NCBI RefSeq assembly: GCF_014640075.1
Contig: NZ_BMGG01000004.1
Coordinates: 1-64,000 of the forward strand
Direction of reading: 5' to 3'
DNA: 64,000 bases
DNA from: Chelatococcus reniformis
Lineage (GTDB): Bacteria; Pseudomonadota; Alphaproteobacteria; Rhizobiales; Beijerinckiaceae
Part shown: positions 17,695 to 25,745 of the stretch, one piece after another
Position numbering within the stretch: position 1 is the first letter of the stretch
Layout of the letters: each line of letters opens with the position of its first letter
Notes under the pieces: model-generated
What the model was told of the DNA's origin: nothing
Seen by the model: only the letters and a program-made list of their open reading frames with translations
The model's database searches: none
Made by a program: the position numbers and the translations under genes

Positions 17695-18267
17695 TCAGTC
17701 GCCGGCCTCCGCCCCGCGCGCCTGCCGTGGCGCGTCGGTCGCGCCCTGCCCTGCGTGCGGCCGTCGGCGGCCCTGCTTGGGCCGGGGGCCTGGCTTCCTG
17801 GCCGAGTCCAGCCGAATCGACTTCAGGCCACGCGACACCTGGACCAGCACTTCGACGAACGCCGCCCTGGCATCGACCGGTATCGTCTCCGTGGCGAGCT
17901 TGTAGAACTCGACGGTGCGGGCGCTTAGATCGTCCCATGCCACGGCGCCGGCCGAGGTCAACCGCACGATGCGGATGCGCCGGTCGGTCGGGCCCTCAAT
18001 GCGCTCCACCAGGCCCTGCCGCTCCATCCGCTTCAGGACGGCATCCAAATTCTGGCGGCTGACTGCGAGGTATTCGACGAGAGCGGAGAAGGCGATGCCC
18101 TCGTCCCGGTAGCGCGACAGCGCCCCCAGCACCACGCCCTGGATGGCGGAGATGCTGAGCTCGCGCGTGGCCTGCCGGTGATAGATGTTGGCGGCCTGGA
18201 CGAGCCTGAAGAACAGCCGGTTGTTGAGCTCATGGTCGGCGTCGTCGCGGGTGGGCTCGTGGGGCAC
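17695..18267 (-). CDS. MarR-family transcriptional regulator
   Basis: A 190-aa winged-helix repressor. The core runs from LNNRLFFRLVQAANIYHRQ through AFSALVEYLAVSRQNLDAVLKRMERQGLVERIEG (recognition helix) to the wing DRRIRIVRLTSAG. The last 35 residues are Arg/Pro/Gly-rich and probably disordered. GTG 18267 is chosen because AAGGAG lies 6 nt upstream; longer in-frame starts to 18447 would add an unrelated segment. A perfect palindrome sits 43 bp upstream, consistent with autorepression. Neighbours are two CoA ligases, which suggests a CoA thioester or free acid as ligand. Confidence 0.85.
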   Translation of the reverse strand: MPHEPTRDDADHELNNRLFFRLVQAANIYHRQATRELSISAIQGVVLGALSRYRDEGIAFSALVEYLAVSRQNLDAVLKRMERQGLVERIEGPTDRRIRIVRLTSAGAVAWDDLSARTVEFYKLATETIPVDARAAFVEVLVQVSRGLKSIRLDSARKPGPRPKQGRRRPHAGQGATDAPRQARGAEAGD

Positions 18268-18309
18268 CAGGGCTCCTTGCTGTTCGCGGCTCCGGACAGG
18301 AGCGGACGT

Positions 18310-18323
18310 GTCAATATATTGAC
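18310..18323. promoter_or_regulatory. MarR-type operator candidate, site 2 (perfect palindrome)
   Basis: GTCAATATATTGAC is a perfect 14-bp palindrome in the divergent region between marR (start 18267) and the second CoA ligase (start 18575). A looser relative, GTCAGCTTGCTGAC, lies at 18404-18417. Position and symmetry fit MarR binding. Confidence 0.65.
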
Positions 18324-18574
18324 GCGTCTCGCCCTCGCCCGTAGAGCTTGGGTCGGCCGATCGCTTGGCCGGACGCGGAAATATCGGGCAGAAGCCGCTT
18401 CTTGTCAGCTTGCTGACGACGCGGTCGCCGCAGCGTCCCGCGGCCACGATCTCCGCAGGAGGCCGTCGTGCTTACGCGCAAGCGGTGGAGCGCGCAAGAT
18501 GGCCACAACCAGGACGATACGGCTCAAGGCCGGGATCGGCAGCGACCACGGGCTCAAGGCCATGACGGGAGGAT

Positions 18575-20311
18575 ATGATGAAGGTCGAGGCAGACGCAGC
18601 CGGTTACACCGCGAGCGAGGCGGCCTATCTGGCCCACGTGGGGCAATTTTGGGCGCAGCGCTGGCCAGCTGATGTGCCCCGCGAGGCGCGCTATCCGCTC
18701 GGTGAAATCGCCATCACCGAATATCTGCGCGAGTGGGCGCGCCGCACGCCGGCCAAGCCCGCGATCGTCTTCTATGGCCGCGAGATCAGCTACGGCGAGC
18801 TCGACCGGTTGAGCGATCGCTTCGCCGCGCTGCTGGGCCGCTACGGGTTCAAGCGGGGCGACCGGGTGGCCGTCTTCCTGCCCAACTGCCCCCAGTTCTT
18901 CGTCGCCTTCTACGGTATCCTGAAGGCCGGCGGCGTGCACGTGCCGGTCAATCCGATGTTCCGCGAGGCCGAGTTCATCTACGAGCTCAACGACACCGCG
19001 GCCGAGATCCTCGTGACGCACGACCAGCTGCTGCCGGTGGTCGAGGCATCCAGGGCTGAGACCTCGGTCCGCCACGTGCTCGCCACCTCGTTCCTCGACA
19101 TGTTGCCCGACGAGCCGTTCGGCCCGCTGCCATCGGCGCTGACGGTGCCGCGCGGCCCGCTGCCGGCTGGTGTCGTCGATCTGATGGCCGCGCTGGTGGC
19201 GGAGACCGGCGAGGCGCCGCAGATCGAGGCCGATCTCGATGCGGTGGCCGCGCTCAACTACACCGGCGGCACCACCGGCATGCCGAAGGGCTGCGTGCAC
19301 ACCCAGCGCAACATGCTCTATACCGCGGCGACCGGCACCTCCATCACCGCCGACATCGGTCCCGATGCCATCATCATCAACTTCTGGCCGATCTTCTGGA
19401 TGGCCGGCGAGGACTTCGGCATTCTGATCCCCGTGATCAGCGGCGGCACCTGCGTGCTGCTCGCCCGCTGGGACCCGGAGGCCTATATGGCCGCCGTCGA
19501 GCGCTACAAGGTGACCTTCTCCGCCATGGTGGTCGACAATGCGGTGGAGTTGATGGAGCACCCGCGCATCGGAGACCATGATCTGACGTCCCTGCAAGAC
19601 GTCGTGGTCGCCTCATTCGTCAAGAAGTTGAACGTCTCCTTCCGCGAAGGCTGGCGGACGCACACCGGCGCCACCCTGCGCGAGGCCGCATGGGGCATGA
19701 CGGAGACCCATTCGGTCGACACCTTCACCCGCGGCTTCCAGGAGGGCGACGCCGATCTCAAGGCGCGGCAGGTGTTCTGTGGCCTGCCGGTGCCCGGCAC
19801 AGTCTTCAAGATCATGGAGTTCGGCAGCGACAGGCTGAAGCCGCTGGGCGAGGAAGGCGAGCTCTGCGTGCGCTCGCCCTCGCTGCTCAAGGGCTACTGG
19901 AACAAGCCGGACGCCACGCGCGAGGGCCTGGTCGGCGGCTGGCTGCGCACCGGCGATATCGGCATGATCGGCGAGGACGGCTCGATCCATTTCCTCGGAC
20001 GCCGCAAGGAGATGCTCAAGGTCAAGGGCATGAGCGTGTTCCCGGCGGAGATCGAGGCCGTGCTCGGCCAGCACCCGGCGGTGACCGGAAGCGGCGTCAT
20101 CGGCCGCGAGGATCCCGTGCGCGGCCAGGTCCCCGTCGCGTTCGTCACGCTGCATCCGGCCCAGGCCGGCAAGGTGTCGGCGGACGACCTCACGGCGTTC
20201 TGCCGTGAACGGCTTGCCGTCTACAAGATCCCGGAGCTGCGCATCGCCGAGAGCCTGCCGATGACCACCACCGGCAAGGTCAAGAAGGAAGAGCTGGCCC
20301 AGCAGCTGTGA
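18575..20311 (+). CDS. AMP-dependent acyl-CoA synthetase
   Basis: A 578-aa AMP-forming ligase of the long-chain/aromatic acyl-CoA synthetase type. The N-terminal 50 residues precede the usual fold. The ATP loop is ALNYTGGTTGMPKGC, then AAWGMTETHSVD, the hinge WLRTGDIGMIGEDGSIHFLGRRKEMLKVKG, and the C-terminal catalytic lysine in TTTGKVKKEEL. ATG 18575 follows GGGAGG by 2-3 nt, so ATG 18578 is also possible. It is divergent from marR, with two palindromes in the shared promoter region, so it probably belongs to the same regulon as the CaiC-like ligase. Confidence 0.88.
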   Translation: MMKVEADAAGYTASEAAYLAHVGQFWAQRWPADVPREARYPLGEIAITEYLREWARRTPAKPAIVFYGREISYGELDRLSDRFAALLGRYGFKRGDRVAVFLPNCPQFFVAFYGILKAGGVHVPVNPMFREAEFIYELNDTAAEILVTHDQLLPVVEASRAETSVRHVLATSFLDMLPDEPFGPLPSALTVPRGPLPAGVVDLMAALVAETGEAPQIEADLDAVAALNYTGGTTGMPKGCVHTQRNMLYTAATGTSITADIGPDAIIINFWPIFWMAGEDFGILIPVISGGTCVLLARWDPEAYMAAVERYKVTFSAMVVDNAVELMEHPRIGDHDLTSLQDVVVASFVKKLNVSFREGWRTHTGATLREAAWGMTETHSVDTFTRGFQEGDADLKARQVFCGLPVPGTVFKIMEFGSDRLKPLGEEGELCVRSPSLLKGYWNKPDATREGLVGGWLRTGDIGMIGEDGSIHFLGRRKEMLKVKGMSVFPAEIEAVLGQHPAVTGSGVIGREDPVRGQVPVAFVTLHPAQAGKVSADDLTAFCRERLAVYKIPELRIAESLPMTTTGKVKKEELAQQL

Positions 20312-20410
20312 GGCCAATTATCGCCCGTCTCGATCGGGTCATCGCTCGGTGGGCGTGGCCCGAGAGATTTTAGCAGATCGGCTCACGGCGAGGTGGTGTC
20401 TTCCTAAGTA

Positions 20411-20504
20411 GATGGTTGGCCGGGTCAAGCCCGGCCATGACGTTGGAGGTCAAAGTCTGCTCGTCTCAACAGCGTGATGGTCAGGCGTGACCCGACCATC
20501 CATC
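20411..20504. repeat. REP-like inverted element
   Basis: The 267-bp gap between ligase and binding-protein genes holds no gene. GGCCGGG-TCAAG-CCCGGCC (20418-20436) forms a tight hairpin. Its outer bases GATGGTTGGCC at the left are mirrored by GACCATCCATC at the right end. A close relative occurs at 42503-42605 and the hairpin core recurs at 36305-36338. The hairpin could also end the transcripts of the two convergent genes. Confidence 0.6.
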
Positions 20505-20578
20505 CTCATGAACGAGGCTAATCTATCAGAATAGCTGTGAGCGCCATGGCCGATGAAGTCCGGCCTTAGCGGCAGCGA

Positions 20579-21787
20579 CTACTTCTTCAGATTTTTGCAG
20601 TCGCTCTGGTCGGCCGGGATGAAGGCCTGCTCGCCCGTGAACTTCCGGGTGAGGTTCACCAGGTCCTCGGCGCCCTTCATGTCGGCAGGCTGCTTGACCT
20701 CGGCGAAGTACAGGTCGCGCATCAGCCGCCCGTCGGCGCGGACCTTGGCACCGTGGGTGAAGAAGTCCTCGACCGGCAGCTCCTTCATCTTGGCGAGGAC
20801 GGCCGCCGTGTCCGTGGTGCCGGCGGCCTTGACCGCCTTCAGATAGTGGCTGACGGCGCTGTAGACGTTGGCCTGCGGGTCGGTCGGCAGCTTGCCAGTG
20901 CGTTGCTTGAAGCGCTCGGCCCAGGCCTTGGTGGCGTCGGATTCGTCCCAGTAGAAACTGAAGACCAGCGGCATGCCCGCCGTCGCCTTGTTGCCGAGCC
21001 CCACGATGTCGACGGTCGTGAGCGAGAACGGGACGAAGCGCTGCCCGGCCTGGTTGATGCCGAACTCGTCGGCCTGCTTGATGCCGTTGATCAGGTCGCT
21101 GCCGCCGCCGATCAGCACGATGTTCTTGGCGCCGGAGGATTGGGCGCGCAGCAGGTAGGAGCTGAAGTCCGTCGTGTTCAGCGGAAAGCGGACGGCGCCG
21201 ACGAACTGGCCGCCCTGCGCTTCGATCAGCTTCTTGGCATCGGCTTCGATGCTATGCCCCGCGGTGTAGTCGACCGTGAGGAAATACCAGCTGTCGGCGC
21301 CCGGCTTGCGGCTGCCGTCGATGGTCAGCTTGGCGACGGAATAGCCGTCGTTGGCCCACTGCATACCGTTGGGCGAGCAGGATTTTCCGCTGATGTCACG
21401 GCTGCTGGCCATCGACACCACGACGATCTTGTTCTTATCTTCGGCCAGCCGCTGCACGGCCAAGGACACGCCCGAGCTATAGATGTCGAACACCGCATTG
21501 ACGCCATCGACGTCGAACCACTTGCGGGCGATGCCGGCACCGACGTCGGGCTTGTGCAGGTGGTCGGCGACGAGCACCTCGATGGGCTTGCCGAACAACT
21601 GGCCGCCGAAGTCCTCGACCGCCATCTTCGCCGCCACCTCCGAGCCCGGCCCGGTGATCGACGAATAGACCGACGAGCGGTCGTTCAGAATGCCGATCTT
21701 GACCGGATCGCCAGCTTGTGCCGCGGCGATGCCGGGTGTTGCCGCCAGGGACAGCGCCGCCAGCGCCGCCAGAACCAAACCCCTCAT
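20579..21787 (-). CDS. ABC transporter substrate-binding protein, branched-chain amino acid type
   Basis: A 402-aa periplasmic binding protein of the LivK/Peripla_BP_6 family. Residues 1-23 are a signal peptide ending IAAAQAGD. The fold starts with VKIGILNDRSSVYSSITGPGS, the ligand-facing region that contacts alpha-carboxylates, and continues with GSEVAAKMAVEDFGG and SYLLRAQSSGAKNIVLIGGG. No permease or ATPase lies next to it, so it must borrow a transporter. Many such orphan receptors bind aromatic or branched acids; the CoA ligases nearby support that. GAGGGGAGGA precedes the ATG, and a MarR-type site lies 92 bp upstream. Confidence 0.88.
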   Translation of the reverse strand: MRGLVLAALAALSLAATPGIAAAQAGDPVKIGILNDRSSVYSSITGPGSEVAAKMAVEDFGGQLFGKPIEVLVADHLHKPDVGAGIARKWFDVDGVNAVFDIYSSGVSLAVQRLAEDKNKIVVVSMASSRDISGKSCSPNGMQWANDGYSVAKLTIDGSRKPGADSWYFLTVDYTAGHSIEADAKKLIEAQGGQFVGAVRFPLNTTDFSSYLLRAQSSGAKNIVLIGGGSDLINGIKQADEFGINQAGQRFVPFSLTTVDIVGLGNKATAGMPLVFSFYWDESDATKAWAERFKQRTGKLPTDPQANVYSAVSHYLKAVKAAGTTDTAAVLAKMKELPVEDFFTHGAKVRADGRLMRDLYFAEVKQPADMKGAEDLVNLTRKFTGEQAFIPADQSDCKNLKK

Positions 21788-21878
21788 GCTGTCCTCCCCT
21801 CGCTCAGCTCATGGACGCCGTCTTGTCCGCCGAGGCGGCGTTGCTGGATCGCGGGAGCTTCCACGGCAGGGGGTAAAT

Positions 21879-21892
21879 GTCAATCTGTTGAT
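21879..21892. promoter_or_regulatory. MarR-type operator candidate, site 3
   Basis: GTCAATCTGTTGAT matches RTCAATNNRTTGAY with five of six inverted pairs. It is placed in the 119-bp gap between the GST gene stop and the binding-protein start, i.e. in the promoter of the binding-protein gene. Confidence 0.55.
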
Positions 21893-21906
21893 ACTTCTCC
21901 GTCTGC

Positions 21907-22572
21907 TCAGCTGAGCAAGGCGTAGGGGCCCCCGCGCTCCAGCGCCCGCTTGTAGGCGTCGCGCCCATGGATGCGGGCCAGGAAGCCGGTGAGGTTGGGG
22001 TAGCGTGCGTCGAGACCGCCGCGGGCGGCGAAAGCTTCGACGGGGAAGCTCATCTGGATGTCGGCCGCGGTCATGTCGGCGCCGGCAAACCACGGGGTGC
22101 GGCCGAGCTCCGCCTCCATGAATGCGCGCTGGTCGGCCAACTGCGGCTCCACGGCGCGGGCGATCGCCTTGCCGGCGACGACGCGCAGCAGTGGCCGCAG
22201 CACCGCCGGCGCAGCGGTCGGCAGGCGGCCGAGCACCAGCTTGAGCAGCAGCGGCGGCATCGCCGAGCCCTCGGCGAAGTGCAGCCAGTAGCTGTAACGC
22301 AGCCGTTCCGGCGTGCCCGGCGGAGGCCGCAGCCCGCCGTCGCCATAACGGTCGAGCACATATTCGACGATGGCACCGGACTCGGCCACGACGAGGTCGC
22401 CGTCGGTCACGATCGGCGATTTGCCGAGCGGATGGATCGCCTTGAGCGCCGCCGGCGCCCGCATGGACGCTTCGCGCGCGTAGCGCTTCACCTCGTAGGG
22501 AATGCCGAGCTCCTCCAGCAGCCACAGCACCCGCTGCGAGCGCGAGTTCTCCAGGTGGTGGACAACGAGCAT
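21907..22572 (-). CDS. Glutathione S-transferase family protein
   Basis: A 221-aa cytosolic GST. The N-terminal thioredoxin fold starts with ENSRSQRVLWLLEELGIPYE and contains the glutathione gamma-glutamyl contact ESGAIVEYVLDRYG (65-78). The helical C-terminal domain contains the ADIQMSFPVEAF stretch. GAGGGGAGA precedes ATG 22572. It is on the same strand as the binding-protein gene and could share its transcript, but the intervening operator suggests a separate promoter for the latter. The substrate is unknown. Confidence 0.88.
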   Translation of the reverse strand: MLVVHHLENSRSQRVLWLLEELGIPYEVKRYAREASMRAPAALKAIHPLGKSPIVTDGDLVVAESGAIVEYVLDRYGDGGLRPPPGTPERLRYSYWLHFAEGSAMPPLLLKLVLGRLPTAAPAVLRPLLRVVAGKAIARAVEPQLADQRAFMEAELGRTPWFAGADMTAADIQMSFPVEAFAARGGLDARYPNLTGFLARIHGRDAYKRALERGGPYALLS

Positions 22573-22732
22573 GCGTCTCCCCTCGGCGATGCCGCCCGCC
22601 GTCTGAAGCAGCGACTCGGTGGATCCAGGCCGCACGGGCGAAAAGGGCGGATGGCTTCGATCCATCCGCCCTTGCCCGCCGTATGGCGGGAGAGGCCCTT
22701 CCATTGCCGATCGAGGACCGGCCCCGGAGGCC

Positions 22733-23197
22733 TTAGAAGGGCGGCGGCACGACCTGGTACACGGTGCGCCCCCCGTAGCTGTAGGGCCGATAATAGGTGC
22801 CGGCACAATTGTAGTAGCGGGCGCCGTTCACCGTGGCGGACTCGCAGCCGCCGGGCAGGGCGTAGAAGGTGGCGCCGGCCGGCGCCGCGACCACGACGGG
22901 AGCCGGCGCGATGACGACGGGCGGCGGTGGCACGGCAGCCGCCGCGCCGATCGCCGCGCCCGCGGCGAGACCGACGGCGCCAGCCGCGGCGGCGCCGCCC
23001 CAGCCGGGGCCGCCCCAGCAGCATCCGCCGCCATGCCAATAGCCGCCGCCGGCCGCATAGCCGCCGTGCCAGGCGTGGATGCCGCCGGCGGGACCGCGCC
23101 AGAAGCCGCCGCCATGGGCGGCGATCCAGGCCGAGGCCGGGCTTGCAACCGCCATCAGGGATAGCGCCGAAAGCGCAGCAAGGATGAAGCGACGCAT
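22733..23197 (-). CDS. Exported Gly/His/Trp-rich protein
   Basis: A 154-aa envelope protein of unknown function. Residues 1-24 are a signal peptide (MRRFILAALSALSLMAVASPASA). The middle is rich in Gly, Trp and His (GGGFWRGPAGGIHAWHGGY, GGGYWHGGGCCWGG), then a small hydrophobic Ala/Gly stretch and a Pro/Val stretch. The C-terminus has paired cysteines in PGGCESATVNGARYYNCAGTYYR. AAGGAGG is well spaced before ATG 23197. It follows the DUF2092 gene by 11 bp on the same strand, so the two are probably one operon. Confidence 0.8.
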   Translation of the reverse strand: MRRFILAALSALSLMAVASPASAWIAAHGGGFWRGPAGGIHAWHGGYAAGGGYWHGGGCCWGGPGWGGAAAAGAVGLAAGAAIGAAAAVPPPPVVIAPAPVVVAAPAGATFYALPGGCESATVNGARYYNCAGTYYRPYSYGGRTVYQVVPPPF

Positions 23198-23208
23198 GGG
23201 GGACCTCC

Positions 23209-24063
23209 TTATCGCGCGGGCAGGAATTCGATCTGAGCGGCGTTGGCGGGCGGCGTGAACTCGAACGCCTTGGCCGGCAGCTCCTTGTTCAGCTCCCAGT
23301 TCCTGAGCTCGACCAGGAAGTGCGGATGGCGCTCGGTATCGGTGTAGGTGACCGCCAGCAGATGGGGCAGCTGGGTCTCCGTATCGATCCAGATCTGCCA
23401 CTCCACGCCCTTGCCGGCGAAGGCCAGGTGCTTGACCTTGGCATTGTGCAGCTGGGTGGTCTGCACCTCGTAGGCCGTGGTGAGGCCGTCGGTCAGCGCC
23501 TTGTACGGATTGCTGTAGAGGAAGTCGGCCAGGGCGAGATGGATACCCTGCTTGCCGGCCACCTGGAGCGTTTCGTCGAGCGAGCCGGGTGCGTCGAGCT
23601 TGCTGAACAGGTTGGCGCTGGTGTCGGCGACGGTCAGCGTCCTGCCGTCATAGACGAAGCGCATGCGCTGGCCGTCGGTATCCACCACGGCGTTCAGCCG
23701 GTCCGGGCGCTGAAGCTCGACCCGCGTGGTGCTGAAGAAGATCAGCATGTTGTTCTGCGTCGAGAGCACCTCGCGCATGCCCCGGGCGCTGACGCTCAGC
23801 GTCTTGGCCGCGGCGAGCTTGTCGCTCATCGCCTTGACCAGATCGAGGGCCTTCTGCTCGATCACCGGCTTGGGCGCCTCGGCCGGCGCGGCCGTCTGCC
23901 CGGTGGCCGGCGCCTGGCCGGCGGGCGTCGCCTGCGGCGGAGCCGCGGGCTGGGCCGGAGCAGGCGTGGCCGCGGTCTGCGCCAAGGCAGATGTCGCAAG
24001 GCATAGCGCGCCGAGAAGCGGCGCGAGCAGGCGAAGTCGCTCGGCAACGAACGTTGACGTCAT
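23209..24063 (-). CDS. Exported DUF2092 protein
   Basis: A 284-aa predicted periplasmic protein. A signal peptide (to about residue 28, SALAQ) leads into a 40-residue Ala/Pro/Gln-rich linker. The conserved part starts at PVIEQKALDLVKAMSDKLAAAKTLSVSARG and includes RVELQRPDRLNAVVDTDGQRMRFVYDG and FTPPANAAQIEFLP at the end, as in DUF2092. The fold resembles LolA/LolB-like lipoprotein carriers, which is family knowledge rather than something visible here. It is the first gene of a two-gene unit with the Gly/Trp-rich protein. Confidence 0.82.
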   Translation of the reverse strand: MTSTFVAERLRLLAPLLGALCLATSALAQTAATPAPAQPAAPPQATPAGQAPATGQTAAPAEAPKPVIEQKALDLVKAMSDKLAAAKTLSVSARGMREVLSTQNNMLIFFSTTRVELQRPDRLNAVVDTDGQRMRFVYDGRTLTVADTSANLFSKLDAPGSLDETLQVAGKQGIHLALADFLYSNPYKALTDGLTTAYEVQTTQLHNAKVKHLAFAGKGVEWQIWIDTETQLPHLLAVTYTDTERHPHFLVELRNWELNKELPAKAFEFTPPANAAQIEFLPAR

Positions 24064-24298
24064 GGAACCGGTAGCCTCCAATTGCCCATCAGCCGCCCGG
24101 CGCCCCGCGCCCCACGGCGGCAACGGTGCCGGCCATACCACAAGTCGGGTTACGGCCGCCATGGATTAGGTGACTGGACCTCGATGCCGGCAACCGGCAT
24201 CGAGGCCGCGAAGCCAGCGTTGTTCGCGCCGCCGGCCGATGCTAGGAAGCGCGCGGACGAGGCTTGGTCGCCGAGCGACCGGACGAGCGGGGGCGGGT

Positions 24299-24565
24299 AT
24301 GCGCGCGATGGTGCTGGGAACCGTACTGGTTGCCGCTCTAACGGTTTCTGCCGAAGCTCAGCAGACGCGCCGCGGGGCAGAGCAGGAGCCCGCGCCCCAG
24401 GGCCAGAACTGGCTCGACCTCGGCGATGAGGGCGACGAGGAGGACAACGGCTCCGATTACGTGCGCGAGAGCGAGACGCAATCGCCGCTCGACGGCGGCA
24501 TGGCCGGCAGCGACGACCTCTTCGGCAACGACGTGCTGCCGGGCGGCGTCGGCGGGCCGGACTGA
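24299..24565 (+). CDS. Small exported acidic protein
   Basis: An 88-aa protein with a clear signal peptide (MRAMVLGTVLVAALTVSAEAQQ) and a strongly acidic mature part containing DLGDEGDEEDNGSDY and DDLFGNDVLP. I do not recognise the family. The ATG at 24299 follows a GGGGGCGGG run. It stands alone, divergent from the DUF2092 gene. Confidence 0.6.
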   Translation: MRAMVLGTVLVAALTVSAEAQQTRRGAEQEPAPQGQNWLDLGDEGDEEDNGSDYVRESETQSPLDGGMAGSDDLFGNDVLPGGVGGPD

Positions 24566-24873
24566 CAGTCTCGCGCATCCACGCTCTCCAGGCTTGCCGC
24601 CCGCGTGTTCGTTCCGCGCCAAAGGCGCGTTGCGACGACGTGGAATCACTTGATTGCAAACGAAACGTCACCTTCCGAAGGTTGAAGCAATTCTGATCAG
24701 GTGATTCCATCTCGCGGGGAGATGCTCTGGCGGTCGTTCCGCCGGGAAGCCATACAGCCTAGGGAGGAGCAGGAACTTTCCCTGTCGCGCTACGTTGTTG
24801 GCGCAGACGTTCACTAACGGACCCGTGCTTACACAGAAGGCTGGCCAAGGCTAGCCGAATAAAGGGACAGGCC

Positions 24874-25029
24874 GTGCTCGGAACTATCCTCCTCATCATC
24901 ATTATTTTGCTTCTGGTCGGCGCGGTCCCGCGGTGGCCCTACAGCCAGAACTGGGGCTATGGCCCATCAGGAATCCTGGGCGCGGTGCTCGTCATCGTGC
25001 TGATCCTGCTGCTCGTCGGACAGTTGTAG
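24874..25029 (+). CDS. DUF3309 small membrane protein
   Basis: A 51-aa protein with a GTG start. It has two hydrophobic segments (LGTILLIIIILLLVGAVP and GAVLVIVLILLLVGQL) joined by RWPYSQNWGYGPSG. This is the exact plan of DUF3309, a short protein common in Rhizobiales and often induced by stress. AAAGGGAC lies 4-9 nt upstream of the start. Confidence 0.85.
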   Translation: MLGTILLIIIILLLVGAVPRWPYSQNWGYGPSGILGAVLVIVLILLLVGQL

Positions 25030-25745
25030 ACGCTGCGCCAGGCCACCGCGCCTTGGAAGATGCATTGACCATCCGGGCCAGGCCCTGGTGATTTCGTTGC
25101 TCACCCCGTCGGCCGTGGTGCTATCCACCATCAGCGTGCTGATCGGGCTCATGGCCATGGGCCGGCCGTTCGCCGTGGTGATGACGGGCGTCGGCATCAT
25201 CCCCAACGCTTTCGGCATCGACTGCGGCGCCCATCGACGTAGCGGTGGGTCAATTTGTCGACCGCCATCGTCTTCGGCCTGGCTTCGCCACGGCCCTGAC
25301 CCTGGTGGGTGATGGCGGGCCCGCGCCGGGGGCGGCTGGCGTGCCGGTATACGAGCGGGCTGTCCCGGAACGCTCGGCCAAGCGCGACGGCGCAGGCGCT
25401 CTCAAGTAGCTGAATATCGACGGCTTTCTTCAAGCCTTCGGTCCTGAGGCCGGGTGGTGGCAATCCGACCCCGGTGGCCTGGGCGTTGCGGTCGTTCCAC
25501 GCCGGAGACGGCAGTCGACGCACGAGGCCCTCGGCGGAGAATTCCATCCTCTGCCGCCCCTTGCCCTCGCCGACACGCGGCCTACTTAAGGTAAACGCGA
25601 CCGACGGAACATAAGCGGAACAGACGGCCTTGGTTGGATAGATGATGGTCGTGGCGGCAGATTCACTGTCGCGTCATCGGCCAAGGCGATCCTCGTTGCA
25701 CGGTATCGAGTGATTCGTACGTCTCCGCGCGCAAGGGAGAACCCG
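25030..25745. other. 716 bp with no supported gene
   Basis: Several frames of 70-116 codons are open on both strands, for example 25197-25547 minus, but none shows a recognisable domain, a good ribosome site or the codon pattern of its neighbours. The last 50 bp hold the egtB ribosome site. Decayed coding sequence cannot be excluded. Confidence 0.5.

Noticed and set aside
15980-17905. 641-codon plus-strand frame
   Set aside because: Antisense to the CaiC-like ligase, which has all AMP-ligase motifs.
18404-18417. Fourth MarR site GTCAGCTTGCTGAC
   Set aside because: It shares only the outer GTCA/TGAC with the consensus and lacks the AAT/ATT core, so it is noted but not counted.
25030-25745. 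A decayed gene or small proteins (for example 25088-25312 plus, 25197-25547 minus)
   Set aside because: No recognisable domain, no ribosome sites, and a hydrophobic stretch on one strand matches only a generic pattern. Homology search would be needed.
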